Part shown: piece by piece, positions 40,986 through 50,680 of the stretch
Numbering within the stretch: position 1 is the first letter of the stretch
Layout: each line of letters begins with the position of its first letter
Assembly: GCA_027486495.1 (NCBI GenBank)
Contig: JAIXOZ010000174.1
Span: 1 to 64,000 of the forward strand
Length of the DNA: 64,000 nucleotides
Origin: Comamonadaceae bacterium
Lineage (GTDB): Bacteria; Pseudomonadota; Gammaproteobacteria; Burkholderiales; Burkholderiaceae_C
Direction of reading: 5' to 3'
Translations under genes and position numbers: made by a program
The notes under the pieces: generated by a model
The model's database searches: none
Seen by the model: the letters and a program-made list of their open reading frames with translations, nothing else
What the model was told of the DNA's origin: nothing

Positions 40986-41537
40986 ATGAACATTCACCAA
41001 CTGTCTGTGAACCACGATGAGCGCCAAGACCGCTTGTTGCTACGCCTTAACACCCAGGACCAGCAGGAGTTCCGTTTCTGGTTGACCCGGCGCATGACGC
41101 TGCGTTTAGTGCCAGCCATCGAACAATCGGCCGTGCGTCTTGAGGCAACCCAACCCGGCGTGGCAGCCACAGATGTTCCATCGCAAAATCTGCTGACTGA
41201 ACTCAAGCGCGATGCATTTTTGAAAAAAGCCGACTTTTCCACCCCTTTTGAAAGCCGAGCCACACAATGGCCTCTGGGGGCAGAACCCCTGCTCATTACA
41301 GATGCCCATTTGACGATCAAACCCAGCGGGGCCTTGGAGATTTCTTTTGAGGACAAGTCCGATCCGGCCCAAGCTCGCGCATGCCAGCTGAACCTGCAAG
41401 TCAGCTTGGTGCACGGCATGGTGCACCTGATCCAGCAAGCCAGCGAAAAAGCCGAATGGGGTGCTTTGGGCCGCTCCGCCAAAGCAACCGATACAGGCCC
41501 TGTGACACCACCTGTATCGCCTCGCTACGCCCACTGA
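40986..41537 (+). CDS. Conserved hypothetical protein
   Basis: 183 aa ORF, divergent from clpB, base composition consistent with coding; no family recognised. Confidence 0.7.
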   Translation: MNIHQLSVNHDERQDRLLLRLNTQDQQEFRFWLTRRMTLRLVPAIEQSAVRLEATQPGVAATDVPSQNLLTELKRDAFLKKADFSTPFESRATQWPLGAEPLLITDAHLTIKPSGALEISFEDKSDPAQARACQLNLQVSLVHGMVHLIQQASEKAEWGALGRSAKATDTGPVTPPVSPRYAH

Positions 41538-41570
41538 GATAGGTTGGTCACTCAGGGCCACGACCGGAAA

Positions 41571-42059
41571 TCAGGCGTTGTTGGCCTGTAAACCCCAACG
41601 TGCCAAAGCCGCATCGTCAGACACACGGGCGTCCACCCAATGAGCCCCCTGCGGGGTTTGTTCTTTTTTCCAGAACGGGGCTTGTGTTTTCAGGTAATCC
41701 ATCAAAAATTCGCAGGCTTTGAAGCTTTCACCCCGGTGCGCCGACGTGACGGCCACAAGCACGATCTGATCTGCAGGCAGCAAGCGCCCCACACGGTGCA
41801 CCACACGCGCCGCATAAAAGTCAAAGCGCTGATGGGCTTCTTCGATCATCGCTTCGATCGATTTTTCGGTCATGCCCGGGTAGTGCTCGAGCTCCATGGC
41901 CTGCACTTCATCACTCGCCTGACCGGTCAGAGCTCGGGTATCGCGCACTGTGCCCACAAAGCTGCACACGGCCCCAACCCGCAAGTCCTGACCCTGCAAG
42001 GCGGCCAACTCGGTGGACATGTCAAAGTCGTGCGTCTGGATGCTGACTCGGGGCGTCAT
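41571..42059 (-). CDS. moaE: Molybdopterin synthase catalytic subunit MoaE
   Basis: GAVCSFVGTVRDTRAL...MELEHYPGMTEKSIEAMIEEA...VVHRVGRLLPADQIVLVAVTSAHRGESFKACEFLMDYLKTQAPFWKKE. Confidence 0.96.
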   Translation of the reverse strand: MTPRVSIQTHDFDMSTELAALQGQDLRVGAVCSFVGTVRDTRALTGQASDEVQAMELEHYPGMTEKSIEAMIEEAHQRFDFYAARVVHRVGRLLPADQIVLVAVTSAHRGESFKACEFLMDYLKTQAPFWKKEQTPQGAHWVDARVSDDAALARWGLQANNA

Positions 42060-42063
42060 GGCT

Positions 42064-42315
42064 TTAACCTCCGGTGACGGGTGGGAAAAAGCCGACCTCG
42101 CAGCCCTCGGTCAGGGCGGCGTTGTCCTGCACCATGAGCTGATTCAGGGCCATGCGCACTGGACGGTCAGGCGACAGACAAGCCCGGTAATGCTCGCCCC
42201 GTGCCATCAACTCGGTTCGTAAAGCGGCCACATCGGCCGTCTGGGTCTCCACGGTCTCATGGGACAAACCAATGCTTTCACGCAGCGAAGCGAAATAGCG
42301 AACCTGCACTTTCAT
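42064..42315 (-). CDS. moaD: Molybdopterin converting factor subunit 1 MoaD
   Basis: MKVQVRYFASLRESIGLSHETVE...FFPPVTGG (C-terminal GG). Start trimmed from ORF 42339. Confidence 0.93.
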   Translation of the reverse strand: MKVQVRYFASLRESIGLSHETVETQTADVAALRTELMARGEHYRACLSPDRPVRMALNQLMVQDNAALTEGCEVGFFPPVTGG

Positions 42316-43568
42316 GCCAAGCACTCCGAAAAAGGCCAAAAATCGACCAGTTGACCGGGCTCAATCGTCTGCCCACCCGGGTTGTCCACCACCCCATCGG
42401 CCCACACCACCGAGGTCAAGACCCCAGAGCTTTGGTTGGGGAAAAGGTCCAGCCCCCCTTGCGGATTGCGACGAACGCGCAAGAATTCGCGGCGCTTGTC
42501 GGCCTTGGGCCACGCAAAATGCGCAGGCAAGCTGAGGGTGTGAGGCGCCGACGCGGGCATGCCTTGCAGTTGGCACAGCAAAGGCCTGACCAAGAGCAAA
42601 AAGGTCATGAAGCTCGAGACCGGATTGCCCGGCAAACCCACAAAGTGGGCCACGCCCTCGGCAGTCTGACGCCGTACTTGACCGTAGGCAAAGGGTTTAC
42701 CTGGCTTCATCGCGATTTGCCACAAGTTCAGCTCGCCCAAAGACTGCACCGCCGGTTTGACATGGTCTTCTTCGCCCACCGACACCCCGCCGCTGGTGAG
42801 AATCAGGTCGTGGTGGTCAGCAGCGGTTTTGAGTGCGGCCACTGTGGCCTCTCGGCGGTCGGGCACGATGCCCAAGTCGCTCACCTCGCAGCCCATGCGG
42901 TGCAACAAGGTGCGCAAGAAAAAACGGTTGGAGTTGTAAATACTGCCCGGGGACATGTCCTGCGGGGCCACATCGCCCGGCATGACCAGCTCGTCGCCCG
43001 TCGAAAACAAGGCCACCCTTGGGCGGCGAAAAACAGGCAAGTGCGCCAGACCCAGGCTTGCGGCCAGGCCCAGTTCGGCAGGGCCTAATTTTTGACCCCG
43101 GTGCAAAGCCGTCTGCCCTTGGCGGATGTCTTCGCCACTGCGGCGAATCCACTGCCCAGGTTCGGGCACCACCGTAAATCGCACGGCATCGGGCGCTTCG
43201 GGCACCAGCTCGGCTTGCTCTTGCATGACGATGGCGTCTGCGCCCTCGGGCACGGGTGCGCCGGTGAAGATGCGGGCGGTTTGCCCGGCTAGCAAGGGCT
43301 GCCCGGTGTGTCCGGCGGCGATGCGTTGAGTCACACGCAGACTGACGCCGGGCTGCAGCAAGTCGGCACGGCGCACGGCATAGCCGTCCATCGAGGAATT
43401 GTCAAAAGCGGGCACCTGCAAGGCCGAAACCAGGTCTTCTGCCAGCACACGCCCATCGGCATCGAAGGTGGCCACCGATTCAGCGTCGGTCAGGGGGCTG
43501 ATGCGTGCAAGCAGCGCCTGCAGCGCATCGTCCAAAGACATCAAAGGGGCGCGTGGGGCGGTGCTCAT
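42312..43568 (-). CDS. moeA: Molybdopterin molybdenumtransferase MoeA
   Basis: FDNSSMDGYAVRRADL, TGAPVPEGADAIVMQEQ, LFSTGDELVMPGD, SGGVSVGEEDHVK, LPGNPVSSFMTF. Confidence 0.96.
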   Translation of the reverse strand: MSTAPRAPLMSLDDALQALLARISPLTDAESVATFDADGRVLAEDLVSALQVPAFDNSSMDGYAVRRADLLQPGVSLRVTQRIAAGHTGQPLLAGQTARIFTGAPVPEGADAIVMQEQAELVPEAPDAVRFTVVPEPGQWIRRSGEDIRQGQTALHRGQKLGPAELGLAASLGLAHLPVFRRPRVALFSTGDELVMPGDVAPQDMSPGSIYNSNRFFLRTLLHRMGCEVSDLGIVPDRREATVAALKTAADHHDLILTSGGVSVGEEDHVKPAVQSLGELNLWQIAMKPGKPFAYGQVRRQTAEGVAHFVGLPGNPVSSFMTFLLLVRPLLCQLQGMPASAPHTLSLPAHFAWPKADKRREFLRVRRNPQGGLDLFPNQSSGVLTSVVWADGVVDNPGGQTIEPGQLVDFWPFSECLA

Positions 43569-43574
43569 GGGTTG

Positions 43575-45020
43575 TCAGTCGCAGTGCTGCTGGATGTAGG
43601 CCTTGACCAATTCCACATCGGCTTTCATGACCTGCACGCGTTTGGGCAAGGCTTCGATGCCTTCAAACTGCGGTGGGCGCTCAGGCTGGCGGCCCAAAGC
43701 CTCCACGATGGTGGACGCGAACTTGATGGGCAACGCGGTTTCGAGCACGATCATCGGCACCTGTGGGTTCAGATGCTCTTTGGCCACCTTCACGCCGTCG
43801 GCGGTGTGAGTGTCGATCATGACGCCGTAAGTGGCAAAGACCTGCTGGATGGTTTTCAAGCGGTCGGCATGGGTGCTGCGGCCGCTGTCAAAACCGTAGG
43901 TGGTGGCCGCTTGGGCAAAGCGTGGATCACCCGACACATCGAAGAAACCCTGGTGGCTCAAACCTTCGCCAAAGATGGCTTTGGTTTGGGCGGCATCACG
44001 GCCCAAGAGGTCAAACACAAAACGCTCGAAGTTGCTGGCCTTGGAGATATCCATGGAGGGGCTGGACGTTTCGTGCGTGTCGGCCGTGCCGCGCACGCGG
44101 TAAACACCGGTGCGGAAAAACTCGTCCAGCACATCGTTTTCGTTGGTGGCCACGACCAAACGGTCAATCGGCAAGCCCATCATGCGGGCCACATGGCCTG
44201 CGCAGACGTTCCCAAAGTTGCCACTGGGCACCGTGAAACTGACCTGTTGGTCATTGCTTTGGGAGGCCTGGAAATAACCCGCAAAGTAATACACCACCTG
44301 GGCCAGCAGACGCGCCCAATTGATGGAGTTCACGGTGCCAATTTTGTATTTCCGCTTGAAATCCAGATCGTTGGAGACCGCTTTCACGATGTCTTGGCAG
44401 TCGTCGAACACGCCTTCGATGGCGATGTTGTGGATGTTGTCGTCGAGCAGACTGAACATCTGCGCTTGCTGAAACGGGCTCATGCGGCCGTTCGGGCTGG
44501 TCATGAAGACGCGCACGCCCTTTTTGCCGCGCATGGCATATTCGGCCGCGCTGCCCGTGTCGCCCGAAGTGGCCCCAAAAATGTTGAGCGCTTCACCGCG
44601 CCGCGCCAATTCGTACTCGAACAAATTGCCCAACAACTGCATGGCCATGTCTTTGAAGGCCAAAGTCGGGCCGTTGGACAAGGCTTCGAGGAACATCTCA
44701 GGCTGGGCTTGGCCCGCTGCCTGCAAGGCTTTGAGCGGCACGATTTCTTTCGTACCGAACACTTCAGGGGTGTAGGTCTTGCGGCACAAAGCCTGCAAGT
44801 CATCGCGTGGAATGTCGTCGATGTACAGCGACAGTACCTCGAAAGCCAAAGCCGCATAGCCTTGACTTTGCCAGACTTCGCGCAAACGGGTCAGTGCCGA
44901 AGGGTCGATTTGCGGGTAGCTTTCGGGCAAGTACAGACCGCCGTCGGGCGCCAAGCCTTCGAGCAGGATTTCACAAAACTGTTTGCGATCGGCATGACCG
45001 CGGGTCGACAGGTAACGCAT
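43575..45020 (-). CDS. thrC: Threonine synthase
   Basis: MRYLSTRGHADRKQFCEILLEGLAPDGGLYLPESYP; NGPTLAFKDMAMQLLGNLFEY; GATSGDTGSAAEYAMRGK. Confidence 0.97.
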   Translation of the reverse strand: MRYLSTRGHADRKQFCEILLEGLAPDGGLYLPESYPQIDPSALTRLREVWQSQGYAALAFEVLSLYIDDIPRDDLQALCRKTYTPEVFGTKEIVPLKALQAAGQAQPEMFLEALSNGPTLAFKDMAMQLLGNLFEYELARRGEALNIFGATSGDTGSAAEYAMRGKKGVRVFMTSPNGRMSPFQQAQMFSLLDDNIHNIAIEGVFDDCQDIVKAVSNDLDFKRKYKIGTVNSINWARLLAQVVYYFAGYFQASQSNDQQVSFTVPSGNFGNVCAGHVARMMGLPIDRLVVATNENDVLDEFFRTGVYRVRGTADTHETSSPSMDISKASNFERFVFDLLGRDAAQTKAIFGEGLSHQGFFDVSGDPRFAQAATTYGFDSGRSTHADRLKTIQQVFATYGVMIDTHTADGVKVAKEHLNPQVPMIVLETALPIKFASTIVEALGRQPERPPQFEGIEALPKRVQVMKADVELVKAYIQQHCD

Positions 45021-46342
45021 CAGTTCAACTCTTCCTTGCGAATGCGCACGATGGGGGCCATCACGGTGGGCAAGGCTTGCATCTGGGCCAGCACATCGTT
45101 CAAAGTGCCTTCACGGGTGTCGTGGGTCAGGATGATCACGTCGGTCTGGTTTTCACCCGCTTGGCTGACCTGATCGGCCTCGCGCTGCAAAACCGCATCG
45201 ATGCTGATGTCGGCCTCGGCCAGCAAACCGGTCAGCTTGGCCAGCACACCCGCTTGATCGGCCACCCGCAAACGCAGGTAATAACTGGTCACCACCTCGG
45301 ACATCGGCAAGACGGTCAAGTTGCTCATGGACCCGGGCTGGAAAGCCAGGTGCGGCACGCGGTTGAGGGGGTCGGCGGTGTGCAAACGGGTGATGTCCAC
45401 CAAATCGGCAATCACCGCGCTGGCGGTGGGCTCGGAGCCTGCACCCTTGCCGTAATACAAGGTCGTGCCCACGGCATCGCCTTGAACCATCACGGCGTTC
45501 ATGGCGCCTTCAACATTGGCAATCAAGCGCTGGGTGGGCACCAGGCTGGGGTGCACGCGCAACTCGATGCCTTGCGCAGTGCGCTTGGTGATGCCCAAAA
45601 GCTTGATGCGGTAGCCCAATTGCTCAGCGTATTTGATGTCGGCCGCGCCCAGCTTGGTGATGCCTTCAACATAGGCTTTGTCAAACTGCACCGGAATGCC
45701 AAACGCGATCGCGCTCATCAGGGTCACTTTGTGCGCGGCGTCCACGCCTTCGATGTCAAAGGTCGGATCGGCTTCGGCATAACCCAGGCGTTGCGCTTCC
45801 TTGAGCACCACGCCAAAGTCCAGGCCCTTGTCGCGCATTTCGGACAAGATGAAGTTGGTGGTGCCGTTGATGATGCCAGCCACCCACTGGATGCTGTTGG
45901 CCGTCAGGCCCTCGCGCAGCGCCTTGATGATCGGTATGCCCCCAGCCACTGCGGCTTCAAACGCCACCATCACGCCTTTGGCCTGAGCTGCTGCAAAAAT
46001 TTCAGTGCCGTGCACGGCCAGCAAAGCCTTGTTGGCCGTGACCACATGCTTGCCTGCGGCAATGGCTTCCATCACCAGCGCTTTGGCAATGCCGTAACCA
46101 CCGATCAACTCGATCACGATGTCGATTTCGGGGTTGGCAATCACCGCACGGGCATCGGCCACCACCTGAACACCCTCGCCCACCACCGCTTGGGCGCGCG
46201 CCACATCCAGATCGGCCACCATGGCGATTTCAATGCCACGGCCGGCACGGCGCTGGATTTCTTCCTGGTTGCGCTGGAGCACATTGAAGGTGCCGCTGCC
46301 CACAGTTCCAATGCCCAACAGGCCCACTTTGATCGGTTTCAT
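45020..46342 (-). CDS. hom: Homoserine dehydrogenase
   Basis: MKPIKVGLLGIGTVGSGTFNVLQRN; VTANKALLAVHG; AGIINGTTNFILSEM; C-terminal ACT domain. Confidence 0.97.
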   Translation of the reverse strand: MKPIKVGLLGIGTVGSGTFNVLQRNQEEIQRRAGRGIEIAMVADLDVARAQAVVGEGVQVVADARAVIANPEIDIVIELIGGYGIAKALVMEAIAAGKHVVTANKALLAVHGTEIFAAAQAKGVMVAFEAAVAGGIPIIKALREGLTANSIQWVAGIINGTTNFILSEMRDKGLDFGVVLKEAQRLGYAEADPTFDIEGVDAAHKVTLMSAIAFGIPVQFDKAYVEGITKLGAADIKYAEQLGYRIKLLGITKRTAQGIELRVHPSLVPTQRLIANVEGAMNAVMVQGDAVGTTLYYGKGAGSEPTASAVIADLVDITRLHTADPLNRVPHLAFQPGSMSNLTVLPMSEVVTSYYLRLRVADQAGVLAKLTGLLAEADISIDAVLQREADQVSQAGENQTDVIILTHDTREGTLNDVLAQMQALPTVMAPIVRIRKEELN

Positions 46343-46393
46343 TCACTTCTCTTTAACGTTGCGCCCAGCCAAGCCAGGCATTTCTTGAAAAAA

Positions 46394-47635
46394 TCAGGCC
46401 ACCAGTTTGTCGGTGCCAAAACGCTTGCGTGCGCCTTCCAGGAACCGTGCCACGCGGCCAATAGCCTCTCGCAAATCGTCCTCATGCGGCAAAAACACGA
46501 TGCGAAAATGGTCTGCATCAGGCCAGTTGAAGCCCGTGCCCTGGACCAGCATGACCTTGGTTTCTTCCAGCAACTGCAAGAAAAAGTCCTGGTCGTCCTG
46601 GACCGGGTAGATCTTCGAATCGAGTTTGGGGAACATGTACAAGGCCGCACGGGGCTTGACGCAGCTGACGCCGGGTATGGCCGTGATCAATTGGTGCGCG
46701 AGGTCACGCTGCTTGCGCAGGCGACCGCCCTCGCCCACCAATTCATTGATACTTTGATGCCCCCCAAGAGCCGTCTGAATGGCCCACTGTCCTGGCACGT
46801 TGGCGCACAAACGCATATTGGAGAGCATGTTCAGCCCTTCGATGTAATCGCGAGCTACTTTCTTGTCGCCCGAAATCACCATCCAGCCCGCCCGGTAACC
46901 GCAGGAGCGGTAGCTTTTGGACAAGGAGTTGAAGGTCAAGGTGAGCACATCCTGCGACAAACTGGCCAATGGCGTGTGCTTGACGCCGTCATACAAAACC
47001 TTGTCATACACCTCATCTGCAAAGATCACCAGACCATGCTCGCGGGCAATGGCCACGATGCCTTTGAGCAGCTCATCAGCATACAAAGCGCCCGTGGGGT
47101 TGTTGGGGTTGATGACCACAATGCCCTTGGTGCGCGGTGTGACTTTGGCTCGAATGTCGTCCAAATCGGGCATCCAGCCATTGGCCTCTTCGCATCGGTA
47201 ATGCACAGGCGAGCCGCCCGACAAGCTTGCGGCTGCTGTCCATAAGGGGTAATCGGGCGAAGGCAACAGCAACTCATCGCCATCGTCGAGCAAGCCATTG
47301 GTGGCCATCACGATCAATTCGCTCGCGCCGTTGCCCAGATAAATGTCATCCAGCGTGACACCCAAAATGCCTTGCTTTTGAGTCTCGTGCATCACCGCTT
47401 TGCGTGCGGCAAAAATGCCTTTGCTGTCCGAGTAACCCGCCGAATTGGGCAGGTTGCGAATCATGTCCTGCTGGATCTCTTCGGGCGCATCAAAGCCAAA
47501 AACCGCCAGGTTGCCGATGTTCAGTTTGATGATCTTGTGGCCGTCTTCTTCCATTTGACGGGCTCGGTCCATGATGGGACCGCGAATGTCATAACAAACG
47601 TTGGCGAGTTTGGCAGATTTCTGGATGGTCTTCAA
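46394..47635 (-). CDS. Pyridoxal phosphate-dependent aminotransferase (AlaA-like)
   Basis: KTIQKSAKLANVCYDIRGPIMDRARQMEEDGHKIIKLNIGNLAVFGFDAPEEI; SLSKSYRSCGYRAGWM. TTG start at 47635 preceded by GGAGG. Confidence 0.92.
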   Translation of the reverse strand: MKTIQKSAKLANVCYDIRGPIMDRARQMEEDGHKIIKLNIGNLAVFGFDAPEEIQQDMIRNLPNSAGYSDSKGIFAARKAVMHETQKQGILGVTLDDIYLGNGASELIVMATNGLLDDGDELLLPSPDYPLWTAAASLSGGSPVHYRCEEANGWMPDLDDIRAKVTPRTKGIVVINPNNPTGALYADELLKGIVAIAREHGLVIFADEVYDKVLYDGVKHTPLASLSQDVLTLTFNSLSKSYRSCGYRAGWMVISGDKKVARDYIEGLNMLSNMRLCANVPGQWAIQTALGGHQSINELVGEGGRLRKQRDLAHQLITAIPGVSCVKPRAALYMFPKLDSKIYPVQDDQDFFLQLLEETKVMLVQGTGFNWPDADHFRIVFLPHEDDLREAIGRVARFLEGARKRFGTDKLVA

Positions 47636-47757
47636 AGTGCCTCCAAAGGCAGTGTGGATGAGGGAAAACCTATAATTTGACCACATTTCTTGCACTCATC
47701 CAGTGCAGCTTTAAGAGCATGCGCTCTAATTGCGCATCCCCTCACATTTGCAGCCCC

Positions 47758-48135
47758 ATGAAACTCCAGCCCGACAAATCCAATGCCCCGACCATCAATG
47801 CTTATGATCGGGTCTGGATCGAAGTCAATGGAGTGCGACACGCGCAGTCCTTGTCCGTGAGCAGCCTGCCCAATGTAGCTCCTGCTGCCTGGGCCTCGGG
47901 CGATTTCGAGGCCTTGAGCGCCAGTGACTTCAGCCCTTGGGCCCAAAGCGGGGCCGAGCTCATTGTGTTCGGCAGCGGACAAAAACTGCGGTTTCCCAAG
48001 CCACAATGGCTGCAAGACCTGATCCCGCGTGGCATCGGGGTAGAAACCATGGACACCACTGCGGCATGCCGCACCTACAACATCCTAGCCAGCGAAGGCC
48101 GCAAAGTGGTCGCCTTACTTTTGATCGATACCTAA
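47758..48135 (+). CDS. Mth938-like domain-containing protein (DUF498 family)
   Basis: MKLQPDKSNAPTINAYDRVWIEVNGVRHAQSLSV...ELIVFGSGQKLRFPKPQWLQDLIPRGIGVETMDTTAACRTYNILASEGRKVVALLL. Confidence 0.85.
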   Translation: MKLQPDKSNAPTINAYDRVWIEVNGVRHAQSLSVSSLPNVAPAAWASGDFEALSASDFSPWAQSGAELIVFGSGQKLRFPKPQWLQDLIPRGIGVETMDTTAACRTYNILASEGRKVVALLLIDT

Positions 48136-48295
48136 AGCATGCATTCTATCGGCGTGTTTTTGCAACGCCTCCTCCTACAAAATGCAAAGTGCTGTTCAGA
48201 GTAAAATAGGAGGATGTCGAGGCCAACGGCCTTCAGCGAAATTGACACCAGGCAATGGTGGCACCCGCTCAACCAGTCAAGCGAGATAAAGTTCC

Positions 48296-48781
48296 ATGGC
48301 GATCGTTCTGAACAAACCCCTCCCCGAATTTGAAGCCAACGCCACGAGCGGTCTGAAAGTTTCGAACATCTCCCACGTTGGCCAAACCGTAGTTTTGTTT
48401 TTCTACCCCAAAGACAATACCCCGGGCTGCACCACCGAAGCCATGCAGTTTCGCGACAAATACAAGGATTTCGTCAAAGCTGGTGCCTTGGTTCTGGGTG
48501 TTTCCCGCGACAACATGAAATCCCACGACGACTTCAAAGCAAAGCTTGAGTTGCCCTTTGAGCTGATCGCCGACACTGAAGAAAAGATGTGCCACATGTT
48601 TGGTGTGGTGAAAAACAAAATCATGTACGGCAAAAAAGTCAAAGGCATTGAGCGCAGCACTTTCCTGATTGGGCCCGACGGCACCCTCAAACAAGAGTGG
48701 CGCGGCCTGAAAGTGCCTGGTCATGTCGAAGAAGTGTTGCAGGCGGTCAAGGACCTGAAAAAAGCCGCTGCAGTGGCTTGA
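48296..48781 (+). CDS. Peroxiredoxin, Bcp/PrxQ type
   Basis: VVLFFYPKDNTPGCTTEAMQFRDKYKDFVKAGALVLGVSRDNMKSHDDF. Confidence 0.95.
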   Translation: MAIVLNKPLPEFEANATSGLKVSNISHVGQTVVLFFYPKDNTPGCTTEAMQFRDKYKDFVKAGALVLGVSRDNMKSHDDFKAKLELPFELIADTEEKMCHMFGVVKNKIMYGKKVKGIERSTFLIGPDGTLKQEWRGLKVPGHVEEVLQAVKDLKKAAAVA

Positions 48782-48937
48782 TGCGCCAAGCAGGTGTTGT
48801 CACAGGGCTCGTGCATAATGATTTGATGACGCTGAAACGCAGCCCCACACCCCCCCATCCTTCAAGCCGCCCGGGTCTCCTGGCGGCTTTGTGTTTTCTG
48901 GCGTCCGAATTTTTCAAACACCCAAAGGCCTTCGCAC

Positions 48938-50662
48938 ATGCCATTGCCACCTGCTCCCACCCATCGCGCCAGCCGCTTGACCCACAAAGCCTTTGAGACC
49001 AACGACAAGTCAGCCGACGCACCCGTCATGGTGCAAATAGAAACAAATCGGGCCTTGTCCAGCGTGAAAACCGAGACCAGCTCGGCCAAACGCCCTGCCC
49101 GTCAGCGCAAGAACGAAGCCGGGTCATTGACGCCCAAGACCCCAGTGACTGCACAGGCCACACCAAGCATAACGCCCCAGCCCGTACCGCAAGTTTCGCC
49201 CCGCCCCGCCGATGCTGCGCAGGCCCATCGCGTGAGCAAACCTGCCCCCACTCGAACCAAACGGCGCAGCGGCCCGAGCAAACTTTTTGTGCTCGACACC
49301 AACGTGCTGATGCACGACCCGATAAGCCTGTTCCGTTTTGAGGAGCACGATGTTTTTTTGCCAATGATTGTGCTGGAGGAGCTCGATGGGCACAAAAAAG
49401 GCATGACCGAGGTCGCCCGCAACGCGCGCCAGGCCAGCCGCTCGCTGGATACCTTAGCCTCTGCACAAGGTGCCGATCTTGGCAAGGGCTCCCCCTTGAA
49501 CACCACAGGCCACACAGATGCAATTGGGCAATTATTTTTCCAGACCCAGGCACTCGACCTGAGCCTGCCTCTGGCACTGCCCCAAGGCAAGGCTGACAAC
49601 CAGATCCTGGGCGTCGTCAAGGCACTGGAAAAGTTGCATGCACCACGTGACGTGGTGCTGGTCTCCAAAGACATCAACATGCGCGTCAAGGCCCGCGCAC
49701 TGGGGCTGCAGGCCGAGGACTACCAAAACGACAAGACGCTGGAAGACGGCGATCTGCTGTACCCAGGCTCCATGGCTTTGCCCCCTGATTTTTGGCTCAA
49801 GAATGGCAAAACAGTCGAAAGCTGGCAACAAGGCACACACACCTTCTACCGCATCAGCGGGCCTATTGTGCCCAGCCTCTTCATGAACCAGTTCGTGTAT
49901 TTCGAGGCACCCGGAGAACCAAGTTTGTATGCGCGGGTGACCGAAATCCGTGGCAAGACAGCGGTATTGCGCACACTCAAGGACTTCAACCACCAAAAGA
50001 ATGCGGTCTGGGGCGTCACCACACGCAACCGCGAACAAAACTTTGCGATGAATCTGCTGACCGATCCGGACGTCGACTTTGTGACTCTGGCCGGCACCGC
50101 GGGCACGGGCAAAACCCTGATGGCCCTGGCAGCTGGTCTGACGCAGGTGTTGGATGACCGCCGTTACACCGAGATCATCATGACCCGCGCTACCGTGAGC
50201 GTGGGCGAAGACATCGGCTTTTTGCCGGGCACCGAAGAAGAAAAAATGGGCCCCTGGATGGGAGCCCTGGACGACAACTTGGAGTTTTTAGCCAAAGGCG
50301 ATGGCGGTAACGCCGGAGAATGGGGCCGCGCCGCGACCAACGAATTGATCAAGAGCCGCATCAAGATCAAGAGCATGAACTTCATGCGCGGTCGCACCTT
50401 CATGAACAAATACGTGATCATTGACGAAGCCCAAAACCTGACACCCAAGCAGATGAAAACGCTGATTACCCGAGCAGGACCGGGTACCAAGATCATCTGC
50501 ATGGGCAACTTGGCCCAGATCGACACGCCCTACCTGACAGAAGGCTCATCCGGCCTGACCTACGCAGTCGACCGCTTCAAAGGTTGGGCGCATGGTGGTC
50601 ATATCACCTTGGCGCGGGGTGAGCGCTCCAGGCTGGCCGACTTTGCCAGCGAGGCCCTTTAA
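48938..50662 (+). CDS. PhoH family protein with N-terminal PIN domain
   Basis: KLFVLDTNVLMHDPISLFRFEEHDVFLPMIVLEELD (PIN); TLAGTAGTGKTLMALAAGL...RATVSVGEDIGFLPGTEEEKMGPWM...VIIDEAQNLTPKQMKTLITRAGPGTKIICMGNLAQID (PhoH). Exact start uncertain. Confidence 0.92.
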   Translation: MPLPPAPTHRASRLTHKAFETNDKSADAPVMVQIETNRALSSVKTETSSAKRPARQRKNEAGSLTPKTPVTAQATPSITPQPVPQVSPRPADAAQAHRVSKPAPTRTKRRSGPSKLFVLDTNVLMHDPISLFRFEEHDVFLPMIVLEELDGHKKGMTEVARNARQASRSLDTLASAQGADLGKGSPLNTTGHTDAIGQLFFQTQALDLSLPLALPQGKADNQILGVVKALEKLHAPRDVVLVSKDINMRVKARALGLQAEDYQNDKTLEDGDLLYPGSMALPPDFWLKNGKTVESWQQGTHTFYRISGPIVPSLFMNQFVYFEAPGEPSLYARVTEIRGKTAVLRTLKDFNHQKNAVWGVTTRNREQNFAMNLLTDPDVDFVTLAGTAGTGKTLMALAAGLTQVLDDRRYTEIIMTRATVSVGEDIGFLPGTEEEKMGPWMGALDDNLEFLAKGDGGNAGEWGRAATNELIKSRIKIKSMNFMRGRTFMNKYVIIDEAQNLTPKQMKTLITRAGPGTKIICMGNLAQIDTPYLTEGSSGLTYAVDRFKGWAHGGHITLARGERSRLADFASEAL

Positions 50663-50680
50663 ACCAGCCGCTGTCGGGTC

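Noticed and set aside
43308-45173. 621 aa plus-strand ORF
   Set aside because: Antisense to moeA/thrC with no domain signature; a shadow ORF.
44807-47245. 812 aa plus-strand ORF
   Set aside because: Antisense across thrC, hom and the aminotransferase gene. The genuine genes are unambiguous on the other strand.
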